Position numbers and translations under genes: made by a program. The notes beneath the pieces are model-generated. The model had not been told where the DNA came from. It did no database searches and saw only the letters and a list, made by a program, of their open reading frames with translations. Positions 54,391-64,000 of a stretch of 64,000 nt of DNA are shown here, one piece after another. Each line of letters starts with the position of its first letter. Position 1 is the first letter of the stretch. Source of the stretch: Marinomonas transparens (GTDB taxonomy: Bacteria; Pseudomonadota; Gammaproteobacteria; Pseudomonadales; Marinomonadaceae); the NCBI RefSeq assembly GCF_016463975.1, contig NZ_JAEMNX010000021.1, positions 43,527 through 107,526 of the forward strand, written 5' to 3'.

Positions 54391-55650
54391 TTACTTTACT
54401 TCCATCTGCGCAAAACGCTCACGAATAATAGGACGAACCCACTCAGCAAGAGCCGCATTTGGCATTAAATCAATCAACTCGTTAATGAACCCAAAGTTGA
54501 GCATAACCTGAGCTTTAGAACGGCTAACACCACGCGTCTGCAAATAATACAAAGCTTGTTTATCAATTTCTGCAATGGTCGCACCATGGGCACATTTCAC
54601 ATCGTCAGCGTAAATTTCCAACTCAGGTTTGGTATTAATTTCTGCTTTATCAGACATCAGCAAGTTACGATTATTCAGCTCTGCCAAGGTTTTTTGAGCA
54701 TCACGGTGAATATGAATTCTACCGTTAAATACCGCACGAGCACGGTCAGCAACAATGCCTCGTACATTTTCTTCTGTGGTGCCATTTGGCATAGCGTGCT
54801 CAACCGTTGCGTGAAGGTCAAACAGCTCTTTACCATCCAATAAATACATGGCATTCAGCTTAGCATCTGCGAACTCACCAGCATGGATAATATCGGTATC
54901 TAAACGCGACAAATCACTACCAAAAGCCACGATAGTACTGTGCATTTTTGACTTGTTATTCAGGTTGAAATGACTACCACCAATGGCAACATTGGTGTTG
55001 GTTTGTAGGGCAAAGCGGTAATGTTCAAGTCGAGCATTATCAGCAATATCATATTCAACAAAAGCCGTGCTTAAGGTATCGCCTTGTGCCTGAACATCTT
55101 CGATAACCGTCGCTTTCGCACCATCACCAAGCTTCACTTGAACTCGGGTATGAGCCTCTGCTCCGCTGCTTAGCAATGAGCTAATGCGAATCGGCTTCTC
55201 AATGTCTGCACCAGCTGCAATAGCAACCACCACGACATCGCTTGCTAGCGCATCATTCACCAAACCAAATAAATGACGACTTGGTTTAATGCTTGAAAAT
55301 TGCTCGATCGCCAAAGCCTGATCGGCATTATTCAGCTCGCTACCTAAGACAATAGAAAGACCTGTTGGTAGCTCACTGCTTGACTGCTGCACATCAAACC
55401 GACCATTTACAAACACCAACTCGGTCATGTGTAAGTCAGCAATATCAACAGGAGACAAGCCAGTTGTTTGAACTTGATCCTTTGCAATCGAACGCTCCAC
55501 TGAACGCAGTGGCGTATATCGCCATGCCTCTGTTCTACGTGTTGGCCAAGCAGTTTGAGATAATAGCTCTAGTGCTTGAGCTCGCTTTGGTGCTAGCCAA
55601 TCACTAATACCTTGCCCACGGGCGATGGCACCTGTTAACCATTCACTCAT
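54391..55650 (-). CDS. sufD: SufBCD scaffold subunit SufD
   Basis: A 419-residue SufB/SufD-family protein forming half of the SufBC2D scaffold. The core beta-helix and the conserved CAHGATIAEIDKQALYYLQTRG segment are present. The N-terminal domain is SufD-like (AWPTRRTEAWRYTPLRS). It stabilises the complex for cluster assembly and is needed for iron entry. It is 3 bp after sufC. Confidence 0.94.
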   Translation of the reverse strand: MSEWLTGAIARGQGISDWLAPKRAQALELLSQTAWPTRRTEAWRYTPLRSVERSIAKDQVQTTGLSPVDIADLHMTELVFVNGRFDVQQSSSELPTGLSIVLGSELNNADQALAIEQFSSIKPSRHLFGLVNDALASDVVVVAIAAGADIEKPIRISSLLSSGAEAHTRVQVKLGDGAKATVIEDVQAQGDTLSTAFVEYDIADNARLEHYRFALQTNTNVAIGGSHFNLNNKSKMHSTIVAFGSDLSRLDTDIIHAGEFADAKLNAMYLLDGKELFDLHATVEHAMPNGTTEENVRGIVADRARAVFNGRIHIHRDAQKTLAELNNRNLLMSDKAEINTKPELEIYADDVKCAHGATIAEIDKQALYYLQTRGVSRSKAQVMLNFGFINELIDLMPNAALAEWVRPIIRERFAQMEVK

Positions 55651-55653
55651 GAA

Positions 55654-56448
55654 TTACCCCTCAAGCTCATCTTCCGTAGGTTCACTCTGCAACCAAGCAT
55701 AACCCTGTGCTTCCAATTCTTGCGCCAAAGAAGCATCACCGCTTTTGACAATTTTCCCATCAGAAAGCACATGTACAAAATCGGGTTTAATATAATCCAA
55801 AAGACGTTGGTAATGAGTCACCACGATAAAACTACGATCTTCAGTACGTTGACTATTTACCCCCGCCGCAACCACCTGCATGGCATCGATATCTAGACCT
55901 GAATCCGTTTCATCAAGGATGCAAAGCTTTGGTTTAAGCAGTAACATTTGCATCAACTCGTTACGCTTTTTCTCACCACCGGAAAAGCCTTCATTGACAC
56001 CACGCTTTAAAAAGGCAATCGGCAAGTTAACTTGTTTACAAGCCGCCTTGGCTTCTTTAAGGAAGTTCGCCGATGTAATGGCTTCTTCTCCACGGGCAAG
56101 ACGCTGCGCGTCCACAGAAGCTTTTAAAAACTCAAGATTACTAACACCTGGAATTTCTACTGGGTATTGGAAAGCAAGAAATAAACCCGCACGAGCACGC
56201 TCTTCGGTTTCCATTTCTAATAGATCTTCACCATCTAAGGTCACGCTACCGCTTTCCACAGAGTAACCATCACGGCCAGATAAAACATACCCCATGGTAC
56301 TTTTACCAGCACCATTTGGTCCCATGATGGCATGCACTTCACCCGGTTTAATATCTAGACTTAAACCTTTAATAATATTTTTTTCTTCAACGCTGGCGTG
56401 CAAATTCTTAATCGTCAACAAACTTTTGGTGTTCGACATTTCACTCAA
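55654..56448 (-). CDS. sufC: SufBCD ATPase subunit SufC
   Basis: A 264-residue ABC-type ATPase. Walker A is GPNGAGKSTMG, the signature FSGGEKKRNELMQ, and Walker B CILDETDSGLD. The C-terminal Lys/Glu/Ala region fits SufC. It drives shape changes of SufB-SufD. The stop of sufB is 4 bp away. Confidence 0.95.
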   Translation of the reverse strand: MSEMSNTKSLLTIKNLHASVEEKNIIKGLSLDIKPGEVHAIMGPNGAGKSTMGYVLSGRDGYSVESGSVTLDGEDLLEMETEERARAGLFLAFQYPVEIPGVSNLEFLKASVDAQRLARGEEAITSANFLKEAKAACKQVNLPIAFLKRGVNEGFSGGEKKRNELMQMLLLKPKLCILDETDSGLDIDAMQVVAAGVNSQRTEDRSFIVVTHYQRLLDYIKPDFVHVLSDGKIVKSGDASLAQELEAQGYAWLQSEPTEDELEG

Positions 56449-56452
56449 TTCC

Positions 56453-57901
56453 TTAACCTACAGAGCCTTCAAGGCTAATTTCTAGTAACTTGCCCGCTTC
56501 CACGGCAAATTCCATCGGTAATTCTTTAAACACTTCCTTACAGAAGCCATTCACTATCATAGAAACGGCTTTTTCAGGATCCAATCCACGCTGCTGACAT
56601 AGAAACATCTGCTCATCACTTACCTTAGAAGTGGTCGCTTCATGTTCCACAATCGCGGATGGGTTACGGCTTTCAACATAGGGAAAAGTATGTGCGCCAC
56701 ACTGATCGCCGATCAGCAGAGAGTCACACTGGGTAAAGTTACGTGCCCCTTGGGCTCCGGGGTTCATTCGTACAAGGCCACGGTAGCTATTATTACTCTT
56801 ACCGGCAGAAATACCTTTAGAGATAATTGTTGAGCGAGTATTCTTGCCCAAATGAATCATCTTGGTACCAGTATCAGCCTGTTGACGACCACGAGTTAAT
56901 GCAACGGAATAGAACTCCCCGATGCTGTTATCCCCTTTCAAAATACAACTTGGGTACTTCCAAGTAACAGAAGAGCCTGTCTCTACCTGAGTCCAAGAAA
57001 TTTTGGCATTGGTATGACAGATACCACGCTTAGTCACGAAGTTATAAATACCACCTTTGCCATTCTCATCACCCGGATACCAGTTCTGTACGGTAGAATA
57101 TTTAATTTCAGCATTATCCATGGCCACTAGCTCAACCACCGCAGCATGAAGTTGGTTTTCATCACGCTGAGGGGCGGTACACCCTTCTAAATAGCTCACA
57201 TGACTACCTTCTTCCGCAATAATCAAGGTGCGTTCAAACTGACCAGTATTTTGCTCATTAATACGGAAATAAGTAGACAGCTCCATTGGGCAACGAGTGT
57301 TTTTAGGAATGAAAACAAAAGACCCATCAGTAAAAACCGCACAATTTAGCGCCGCATAATAATTATCTTTTGTTGGAACCACACTACCCAAATATTTTTT
57401 CACCAAATCGGGGTACCTCTGAATAGCCTCTGAAATAGGGCAAAAAATAACGCCGGCTTCTGAAAGCTTTTCGCGGAATGTCGTCACCACAGAAACAGAG
57501 TCAAACACAGCATCAACCGCAATACCTGCCAACATTTGCTGCTCAATCAGTGGAATCCCTAGTTTTTCATAAGTACGGAGTAATTCAGGATCGACCTCAT
57601 CCAAAGACTTTGGCTTGTCTTTCATACTCTTAGGCGCTGAATAATAGGAAATAGATTGGAAATCAATTTCTGGATAATGTACATGAGCCCAAGTAGGTTC
57701 TTCCATCTCAGACCAAATACGAAATGCATTAAGACGCCATTCGAGCATCCATTCAGGCTCATCTTTCATTGCAGAAATACGTCGGATGACATCCTCATCC
57801 AAGCCAGGCAAAAAGGTTTCTGATTCTACATCAGACACAAAACCGGCTTCGTATTCCCGTGCCAGCGCCTTATCTATCTGCTCAGTCATATAAAAACTCA
57901 C
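56453..57901 (-). CDS. sufB: SufBCD scaffold subunit SufB
   Basis: A 482-residue scaffold. The first half begins [19 protein letters not shown] and contains [16 protein letters not shown]; the second half has CIL and [20 protein letters not shown]. The persulfide-accepting Cys (YPSCILKG) is present. It receives sulfur from SufE and holds the nascent cluster. It is the first structural gene after iscR, 62 bp downstream of it. Confidence 0.95.
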   Translation of the reverse strand: MSFYMTEQIDKALAREYEAGFVSDVESETFLPGLDEDVIRRISAMKDEPEWMLEWRLNAFRIWSEMEEPTWAHVHYPEIDFQSISYYSAPKSMKDKPKSLDEVDPELLRTYEKLGIPLIEQQMLAGIAVDAVFDSVSVVTTFREKLSEAGVIFCPISEAIQRYPDLVKKYLGSVVPTKDNYYAALNCAVFTDGSFVFIPKNTRCPMELSTYFRINEQNTGQFERTLIIAEEGSHVSYLEGCTAPQRDENQLHAAVVELVAMDNAEIKYSTVQNWYPGDENGKGGIYNFVTKRGICHTNAKISWTQVETGSSVTWKYPSCILKGDNSIGEFYSVALTRGRQQADTGTKMIHLGKNTRSTIISKGISAGKSNNSYRGLVRMNPGAQGARNFTQCDSLLIGDQCGAHTFPYVESRNPSAIVEHEATTSKVSDEQMFLCQQRGLDPEKAVSMIVNGFCKEVFKELPMEFAVEAGKLLEISLEGSVG

Positions 57902-57963
57902 TCATTATTGGAACAGGTACACCGCGCATCGATGCACTGAGTCTTACTAATTTCATTGCTTCT

Positions 57964-58452
57964 TTAATCAACCATCGCCGCGCTGATCTTATCTTTCTCT
58001 GAACAGCCCAACTGAACTTCAAAATTCTGACGCTCAGCCACTTGTCGTACATCATTACGCATGACCAATTGCTCTAAACTAATCTGGCTTAGAAAGTCAT
58101 GTATTTGATCACTAAGGTCACACCAAAGATGATGGGTCAAACAGGTGCTGCCACTTTGGCAATCACTTCGCCCTTTACACCCCGTCGCATCAACCGACTC
58201 ATTTACCGCATCCACTATTTGCGCAACAAATATTTCATTGTGCGAGCGACTAAGGCGATAGCCACCACCAGGACCGCGAACACTGGTCACCAATGCCTGT
58301 TTTCGAAGCTTGGAGAACAACTGCTCAAGATAAGATAAAGAAATTTCCTGCCGCGTTGAAATGTCCGATAACGACACAGGGCCGTGATCTGAATGCAATG
58401 CCAAATCCAGCATGGCGGTGACCGCATAACGACCTTTTGTTGTCAGGCGCAT
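57964..58452 (-). CDS. iscR: Fe-S cluster regulator IscR
   Basis: A 162-residue Rrf2-family repressor/activator. The winged HTH covers the first 70 residues ([17 protein letters not shown] and [11 protein letters not shown]). Cluster ligands are Cys92, Cys98 and Cys104 in [19 protein letters not shown], with His107, at the same positions as in E. coli IscR. It senses Fe-S status and represses the operon when holo. It is the first gene of the suf operon. Confidence 0.95.
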   Translation of the reverse strand: MRLTTKGRYAVTAMLDLALHSDHGPVSLSDISTRQEISLSYLEQLFSKLRKQALVTSVRGPGGGYRLSRSHNEIFVAQIVDAVNESVDATGCKGRSDCQSGSTCLTHHLWCDLSDQIHDFLSQISLEQLVMRNDVRQVAERQNFEVQLGCSEKDKISAAMVD

Positions 58453-58486
58453 AAGCTATCCAATTAAGACAATTATTTGATAGCAG

Positions 58487-58516
58487 ATAGTACACAAAAC
58501 CTACTGTTTTGATCAA
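58487..58516 (-). promoter_or_regulatory. Promoter of the iscR-suf operon
   Basis: On the minus strand TTGATC, an 18-bp spacer and TACTAT. It lies just downstream of the IscR site and 35 bp before the iscR start, so holo-IscR could block RNA polymerase. Confidence 0.6.
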
Positions 58517-58520
58517 GTAT

Positions 58521-58545
58521 TTACCCGACTATTTTAGTAGGTTAT
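58521..58545 (-). promoter_or_regulatory. Type 1 IscR binding site
   Basis: Minus strand ATAACCTACTAAAATAGTCG followed by GGTAA closely follows the E. coli type 1 consensus ATAssyGACTrwwwyAGTC. The dyad ACCTACT / AGTCGGGT is nearly perfect. It lies directly upstream of the -35 of iscR, the position of a repressor-type site. Confidence 0.78.
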
Positions 58546-58753
58546 TAGCCAATCCTATGAATTCGCGCATATTTTACGTGTAGTCGCCACAAAACTAAAC
58601 CTTTGAACAAGCGAATAACGCCTAGCACCTCATTTATTCCCCAAATAATCACCACCTAATAAGTAAGAAAAACGAGCATTTTTTATAAATTCCACCTATA
58701 ACTTAATGTTGATTATAAAAAACGCCTAAACCACTAAGTAAAAGGAATCACAA

Positions 58754-59068
58754 ATGGTCACCGGCATCATATTACTCAATGTAGAAAGAACAAAAACAAA
58801 CCACGTCGCACAATCTTTAGCATCTCTAGAAGGTGTATCAGAAGTATTTTCAGTAGGAGGGAAGGTTGATCTTGTGGTCATTTGTCGTGTCACGTGTAAT
58901 GAAGACCTGGCTGACCTGATTCACATAGATATTGCCAATGACACCAGAATCACCCACACAGAAACACTCATTGCCTTCCAAGCTTTCTCTCAATTCGACC
59001 TAATTAGCCTATTTAAAACAGCAGACTTAGAAAAAAGAGCGCTTGGAGGCAAACCGAAAGAACAATAA
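58754..59068 (+). CDS. Stand-alone Lrp/AsnC effector-binding (RAM) domain protein
   Basis: A 104-residue protein matching the C-terminal ligand-binding domain of Lrp/AsnC regulators, without the HTH. VTGIILLNVERTKTNHVAQS, EGVSEVFSVGGKVDLVVICR and FDLISLFK are the usual strand-helix pattern. Such short proteins may sense amino acids or modulate full-length Lrp partners. AAAAGGAATC precedes the ATG. It is transcribed away from the iscR promoter region. Confidence 0.87.
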   Translation: MVTGIILLNVERTKTNHVAQSLASLEGVSEVFSVGGKVDLVVICRVTCNEDLADLIHIDIANDTRITHTETLIAFQAFSQFDLISLFKTADLEKRALGGKPKEQ

Positions 59069-59183
59069 AAGAACGAGAGCTTAGCTCTATCTTTCAAAGT
59101 TAAACACTTGCCCTTTCTTGCTAAATAGGCAAAATTACCTATAGATAGGATTTTGTTCATTAAGCGCTTGTTCTGGAGCGAAT

Positions 59184-59708
59184 ATGCCAGCAAACAAAGA
59201 ACCTAAAAAAGAAGACGCTCAAGAAACAGCTCCCAGTAAAAAAGCTTGGAAGCTTCCTATCGCCTTTGTTTTATGCTGTATGATCAGCGTATTCCTTTCA
59301 TCTGGCATCACCTATTTTTTCGTTTTAAGCTCTCAACCAGACCAAGACCTAGTTAAACAAAGCACGGAAACAAAAACCTTATTAGCAGATATAGAAAAAA
59401 CAGTCCTAGAACAGGACCAGAAAATAAAAGCGATCAAGGATGAAGGCGATGTACTTAAACTTTATTTAAGGCACAGCAGTGCCACAGCCCTCAAAAACAT
59501 TTTATTAGACCAAGAACTTAATATTCAGGCCTACTTGAGAGTGATGAAATCTGCTATAGATGACCTGTCTAACCTAAATCCAAGAACAACAGACTGGAAC
59601 AATAAATACCAATACCAGCTAGACTTAGCATTAAAAGGAAGTATGGACAGAGAAAATTTGTTAAAGCTTCTAAAAACAGGCGAGCCAAACGAAAAAGCCT
59701 CACCATGA
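59184..59708 (+). CDS. Unknown single-pass membrane protein
   Basis: A 174-residue protein I do not recognise. The N-terminus is Lys/Glu-rich, followed by one TM helix (LPIAFVLCCMISVFLSSGI). A periplasmic or cytoplasmic part follows, rich in Lys, Glu, Asp and Leu, with heptad-like spacing (DIEKTVLEQDQKIKAIKDE) suggesting a coiled coil. GGAGCGAAT precedes the ATG. It starts 115 bp after the RAM gene in the same direction, so it may be part of that operon. No function can be given. Confidence 0.68.
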   Translation: MPANKEPKKEDAQETAPSKKAWKLPIAFVLCCMISVFLSSGITYFFVLSSQPDQDLVKQSTETKTLLADIEKTVLEQDQKIKAIKDEGDVLKLYLRHSSATALKNILLDQELNIQAYLRVMKSAIDDLSNLNPRTTDWNNKYQYQLDLALKGSMDRENLLKLLKTGEPNEKASP

Positions 59709-59752
59709 CATCTGATATCAGCAAGACTCTTCACTCAAATATTAAACCAATT

Positions 59753-61869
<2,117 letters not shown>

Positions 61870-61887
61870 AAAGTATTTAATCCCCTC

Positions 61888-62499
61888 ATGAAATCATCAA
61901 AACAACATTACCATCATGGTAATTTAACCAAATCACTACTTGATTCAGCCTCTCAAATCATCAGAGAAGAAGGGGTTGAAAATCTCAGCATGCGCAAACT
62001 AGCCGACAAGGTAGGAGTATCTAGAACAGCACCATACCATCACTTCAAAGACAAAAACGCCTTACTTTGCGTACTAGCCGAAAAAGGCTTTCATGATCAA
62101 CAAAAAATGCTTACTAGCCTAATAAAGCAAAACCTTTCAGCGCAAGATGGCTTCAAACAATATGTACACTTATACCTAAGCTATGCCCTAGAACACAGCG
62201 AGATATATGACCTCATGTACGGTAGAGCAATATGGAAAGCAGGTTATCCGAGTGAATCACTTAAAGAAGCATCAAAACAAACCTTCAAATGCTGGATTGA
62301 CTGGGTTAGCAAGCTACAAGGTCAGCATATTCTAGCAACTAACAACACACCATTAAGAATAGGACAAACAACTTGGGCAAGCCTACATGGTCTCGCGAGG
62401 CTTTTTATAGATGGAATATATCTTGATAAAACAGATTTATCGCAAATGAGCGAGCAAATGATTAAGAACCTTTGCTCGCACTCATCAACCCGCGTTTAA
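61888..62499 (+). CDS. TetR-family transcriptional regulator
   Basis: About 203 residues. The N-terminal HTH is clear: NLTKSLLDSASQIIREEG, LSMRKLADKVGVSRTAPYHH and FKDKNALLCVLAEKGFH. The C-terminal domain binds an unknown ligand, plausibly a fatty acyl-CoA given the divergent fadH. I chose the ATG at the predicted transcription start; longer versions would begin upstream of the promoter. No ribosome binding site is seen, in line with a leaderless message. Confidence 0.87.
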   Translation: MKSSKQHYHHGNLTKSLLDSASQIIREEGVENLSMRKLADKVGVSRTAPYHHFKDKNALLCVLAEKGFHDQQKMLTSLIKQNLSAQDGFKQYVHLYLSYALEHSEIYDLMYGRAIWKAGYPSESLKEASKQTFKCWIDWVSKLQGQHILATNNTPLRIGQTTWASLHGLARLFIDGIYLDKTDLSQMSEQMIKNLCSHSSTRV

Positions 62500-62539
62500 G
62501 CTTGAACGAGTATTATATAACAATTAGTCTTTGCGTAAC

Positions 62540-62547
62540 CTTTTGCA
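62540..62547 (+). repeat. Left target-site duplication of the IS256 element
   Basis: CTTTTGCA adjoins the left inverted repeat and recurs directly after the right one. The 8-bp size fits IS256-family insertion. Confidence 0.88.
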
Positions 62548-63873
62548 GGTACCGTCCCATAAAGTGTGTCTTCTTCCGATAAATTCACTTTTCTTATCCG
62601 TTAATTAAACAGGTGGCTTTTCGATAGTCGACTCACCGGATATTGATAAGTTGAGCTGTTGATATCAATAGCCACTTTACTTAATAACGTTAACACTGAT
62701 TCTACACTGGGCATCGAATTCCGGATTTTTAAGGTTCGTTTGAACGCTTTATTCAGTCGCTCAATCCAGTTTGTTGTGTAGATCATATTTCGAATCTCGT
62801 ACTCAAATTCTAGATAGGTGGCATAATAACTCATAAACTCTGGATCACTGAGCTTAATGAGGTCTGGGTAGCGTTTATACCACTTTTCAGAAGTGTGCTG
62901 TGCCCTGAGATATAAACTCTCTCTTGTATCTTCCCTGTTGTCTAGTTGGAAAATAGTCGCTAAGTCTTCAACCAGTTCTGATCGGTGTTGCTTCTTAGTT
63001 TTTCTTAGAATAGAACGTTTTAAGTGCAGAACACATTTTTGGATCGCGCTATCAAAATGACGCTCTATGGCACTGTCTAGCTCGGTTAAATTGTCAGCCA
63101 CAAAGAGGTCAACTTGCTGTAAGCCCCGCTTTTTTAAGTCCAAACATATATCATTCCAGCATCCTGCCGACTCTGTTGGTGCATTATAGATACCAATAAC
63201 TTCTCGCGTCATGTCTGGCAAAACCGCTAAAACAATATAATACGCTTCGCTGGATACTCGCTCTCGTTTTGTTTTTACGAAAGTGGCATCTAAATAAACA
63301 ATAGGATAGTAGTCCGCTAACGTTCGCTCTCGAAAAGAAGCCATCGCATCGCACAAACTCGTCGTAATACGAGATACCTGGCTTTTAGAGAGCTGCTGAC
63401 CATAGATACGATGGGTAATCGATTCTATGTCACGAGTAGTTAACCCTTTGGCATAAAGATCAAAACAGAGCTCATTTAACGTATCACTTTGATCCTTCAT
63501 AATATTGAGTAACATTGGCTTAAATAGACCTAAACGATCTCTTGGTACTTGCAAAGCCAATGAATCACCAATGCCAAAACCGCTTACATTACGATAGCCA
63601 TTGGCTTTATTACCAGACTGAGCCGCTTCAAGATAGGTAGAGCGTTCTGCTTTCATCAGACTATTAAGCGCCATCTCCATTAGCTTATTTAAGCCATCAG
63701 GTTGAACCGTGAGTTGATCAATCGCGACTTGTATTTGTTTAGAATTTAGCTTTAAAGTATCCATAGTCTCTCTTTTGTTTATTTCGTTTGTTTTTTGATC
63801 GGAACAAAATAAATTTAACGAAAGAGAGGCGCTTATTAAAGCTCCTACTAGACACACTTCTTGGGGCGGTATG
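62548..63873 (-). mobile_element. IS256-family insertion sequence, complete
   Basis: 1326 bp between direct repeats CTTTTGCA. The ends form imperfect inverted repeats (19 of 24 positions): GGTACCGTCCCATAAAGTG and CATACCGCCCCAAGAAGTG, both continuing TGTCT. One transposase gene fills it. The intact ends and duplication suggest a recent insertion that could still be active. Confidence 0.92.
62601..63764 (-). CDS. IS256-family transposase
   Basis: A 387-residue mutator-type DDE transposase. The start is the ATG preceded by AAGAGAGACT; the longer open frame upstream runs through the terminal inverted repeat. Catalytic residues: first Asp in VYLDATFVK, second Asp in FVADNLTELD, Glu in YTTNWIERLNKAFKR. 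The zinc-like CWNDICLDLKKRG and CVLHLKRSILR segments fit the family. No stop or frameshift is seen, so it should be functional. Confidence 0.93.
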   Translation of the reverse strand: MDTLKLNSKQIQVAIDQLTVQPDGLNKLMEMALNSLMKAERSTYLEAAQSGNKANGYRNVSGFGIGDSLALQVPRDRLGLFKPMLLNIMKDQSDTLNELCFDLYAKGLTTRDIESITHRIYGQQLSKSQVSRITTSLCDAMASFRERTLADYYPIVYLDATFVKTKRERVSSEAYYIVLAVLPDMTREVIGIYNAPTESAGCWNDICLDLKKRGLQQVDLFVADNLTELDSAIERHFDSAIQKCVLHLKRSILRKTKKQHRSELVEDLATIFQLDNREDTRESLYLRAQHTSEKWYKRYPDLIKLSDPEFMSYYATYLEFEYEIRNMIYTTNWIERLNKAFKRTLKIRNSMPSVESVLTLLSKVAIDINSSTYQYPVSRLSKSHLFN

Positions 63874-63881
63874 CTTTTGCA
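63874..63881 (+). repeat. Right target-site duplication of the IS256 element
   Basis: CTTTTGCA follows the right inverted repeat and matches the left copy exactly. Confidence 0.88.
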
Positions 63882-63960
63882 TCGCAATGGGTTAGATATA
63901 GCAATGGAATAAAAATGGATCCAGAAGTAGTGTAGAGTCAGGTATCGTGGTTCCAAAATG

Positions 63961-63991
63961 AAAAAACCCCACCCTGCTTCGCAGGATGGGG
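63961..63991 (-). terminator. Rho-independent terminator at window edge
   Basis: CCCCACCCTGC pairs with GCAGGATGGGG (one mismatch) around TTC. On the minus strand it is followed by T6, so it probably ends a minus-strand gene lying to the right of the window. The 80 bp between it and the IS hold nothing I can name. Confidence 0.85.
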
Positions 63992-64000
63992 CTCTTTTCA

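Noticed and set aside
63765..63956. Extended N-terminus of the IS256 transposase
   Set aside because: It runs across the terminal inverted repeat and the flanking duplication; the internal ATG with AAGAGAG is the proper start.

Overview
This is a chromosomal window of a gammaproteobacterium, most like the marine Oceanospirillales and in particular Marinomonas. The assignment rests on gene content and on the conserved block ndk-rlmN-pilF-rodZ-ispG-hisS-yfgM-bamB-der; no marker such as rRNA is present to settle it. The DNA is moderately AT-rich and densely coded. I see no rRNA, tRNA or CRISPR array.

Layout. 1-2.6 kb: class Ia ribonucleotide reductase (nrdA 3' end, nrdB) with its maintenance ferredoxin yfaE. 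2.6-9.5 kb: mixed housekeeping genes (CDP-alcohol phosphotransferase, YbfF-like esterase, monofunctional prephenate dehydratase, yidD, acs with a NarL-type regulator, a methyltransferase, a HAD hydrolase). 9.7-13.1 kb: a TAXI-type TRAP transporter with a terminator between the binding protein and the fused permease. 13.1-19.2 kb: VOC protein, LpxR-like lipid A deacylase, YegD Hsp70 homologue, a dCache chemoreceptor, a MITE-like repeat and an NnrU protein. 19.4-21.8 kb: a carboxynorspermidine pathway pair. 22-25.5 kb: an unknown SHOCT protein, a GGDEF-degenerate/EAL phosphodiesterase and a decayed IS3-family orfA. 25.5-33.4 kb: cobalamin operon cobJ-cobM-cobW-cobN-cbiX. 34.0-34.9 kb: an FMN riboswitch in front of a type II lumazine synthase. 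34.9-41 kb: a leucine-rich-repeat protein kinase, a DinB protein, a 55-residue YbaM homologue, tpm, ygiQ and an unknown membrane protein. 41.2-50.4 kb: the conserved der-to-ndk block. 50.5-58.6 kb: an IscR-controlled SUF operon plus sufE and an IscS-type desulfurase. 58.7-62.5 kb: a stand-alone Lrp/AsnC effector domain, an unknown membrane protein, and fadH divergent from a TetR regulator. 62.5-63.9 kb: an apparently intact IS256-family element with an 8-bp target duplication.

How it fits together. The SUF genes form one pathway under a recognisable type 1 IscR site, with SufT as maturation factor. A separate sufE/IscS-type unit sits behind a terminator-like hairpin. Its desulfurase lacks the C-terminal tail that IscS normally uses to bind IscU, and no iscU is present. 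The fadH/tetR pair appears to share one perfect dyad that supplies the -35 hexamer to both divergent promoters, with the tetR transcript predicted leaderless. The cobalamin operon carries two kinds of cobalt chelatase (CobN and long His-rich CbiX) and a CobW metal chaperone. Nothing here is clearly an undescribed defence or mobile system. The most distinctive items are the LRR-kinase, the SHOCT protein, the SufE/tail-less IscS unit with its leader hairpin, the fadH/tetR promoter architecture and the structured 243-bp repeat.
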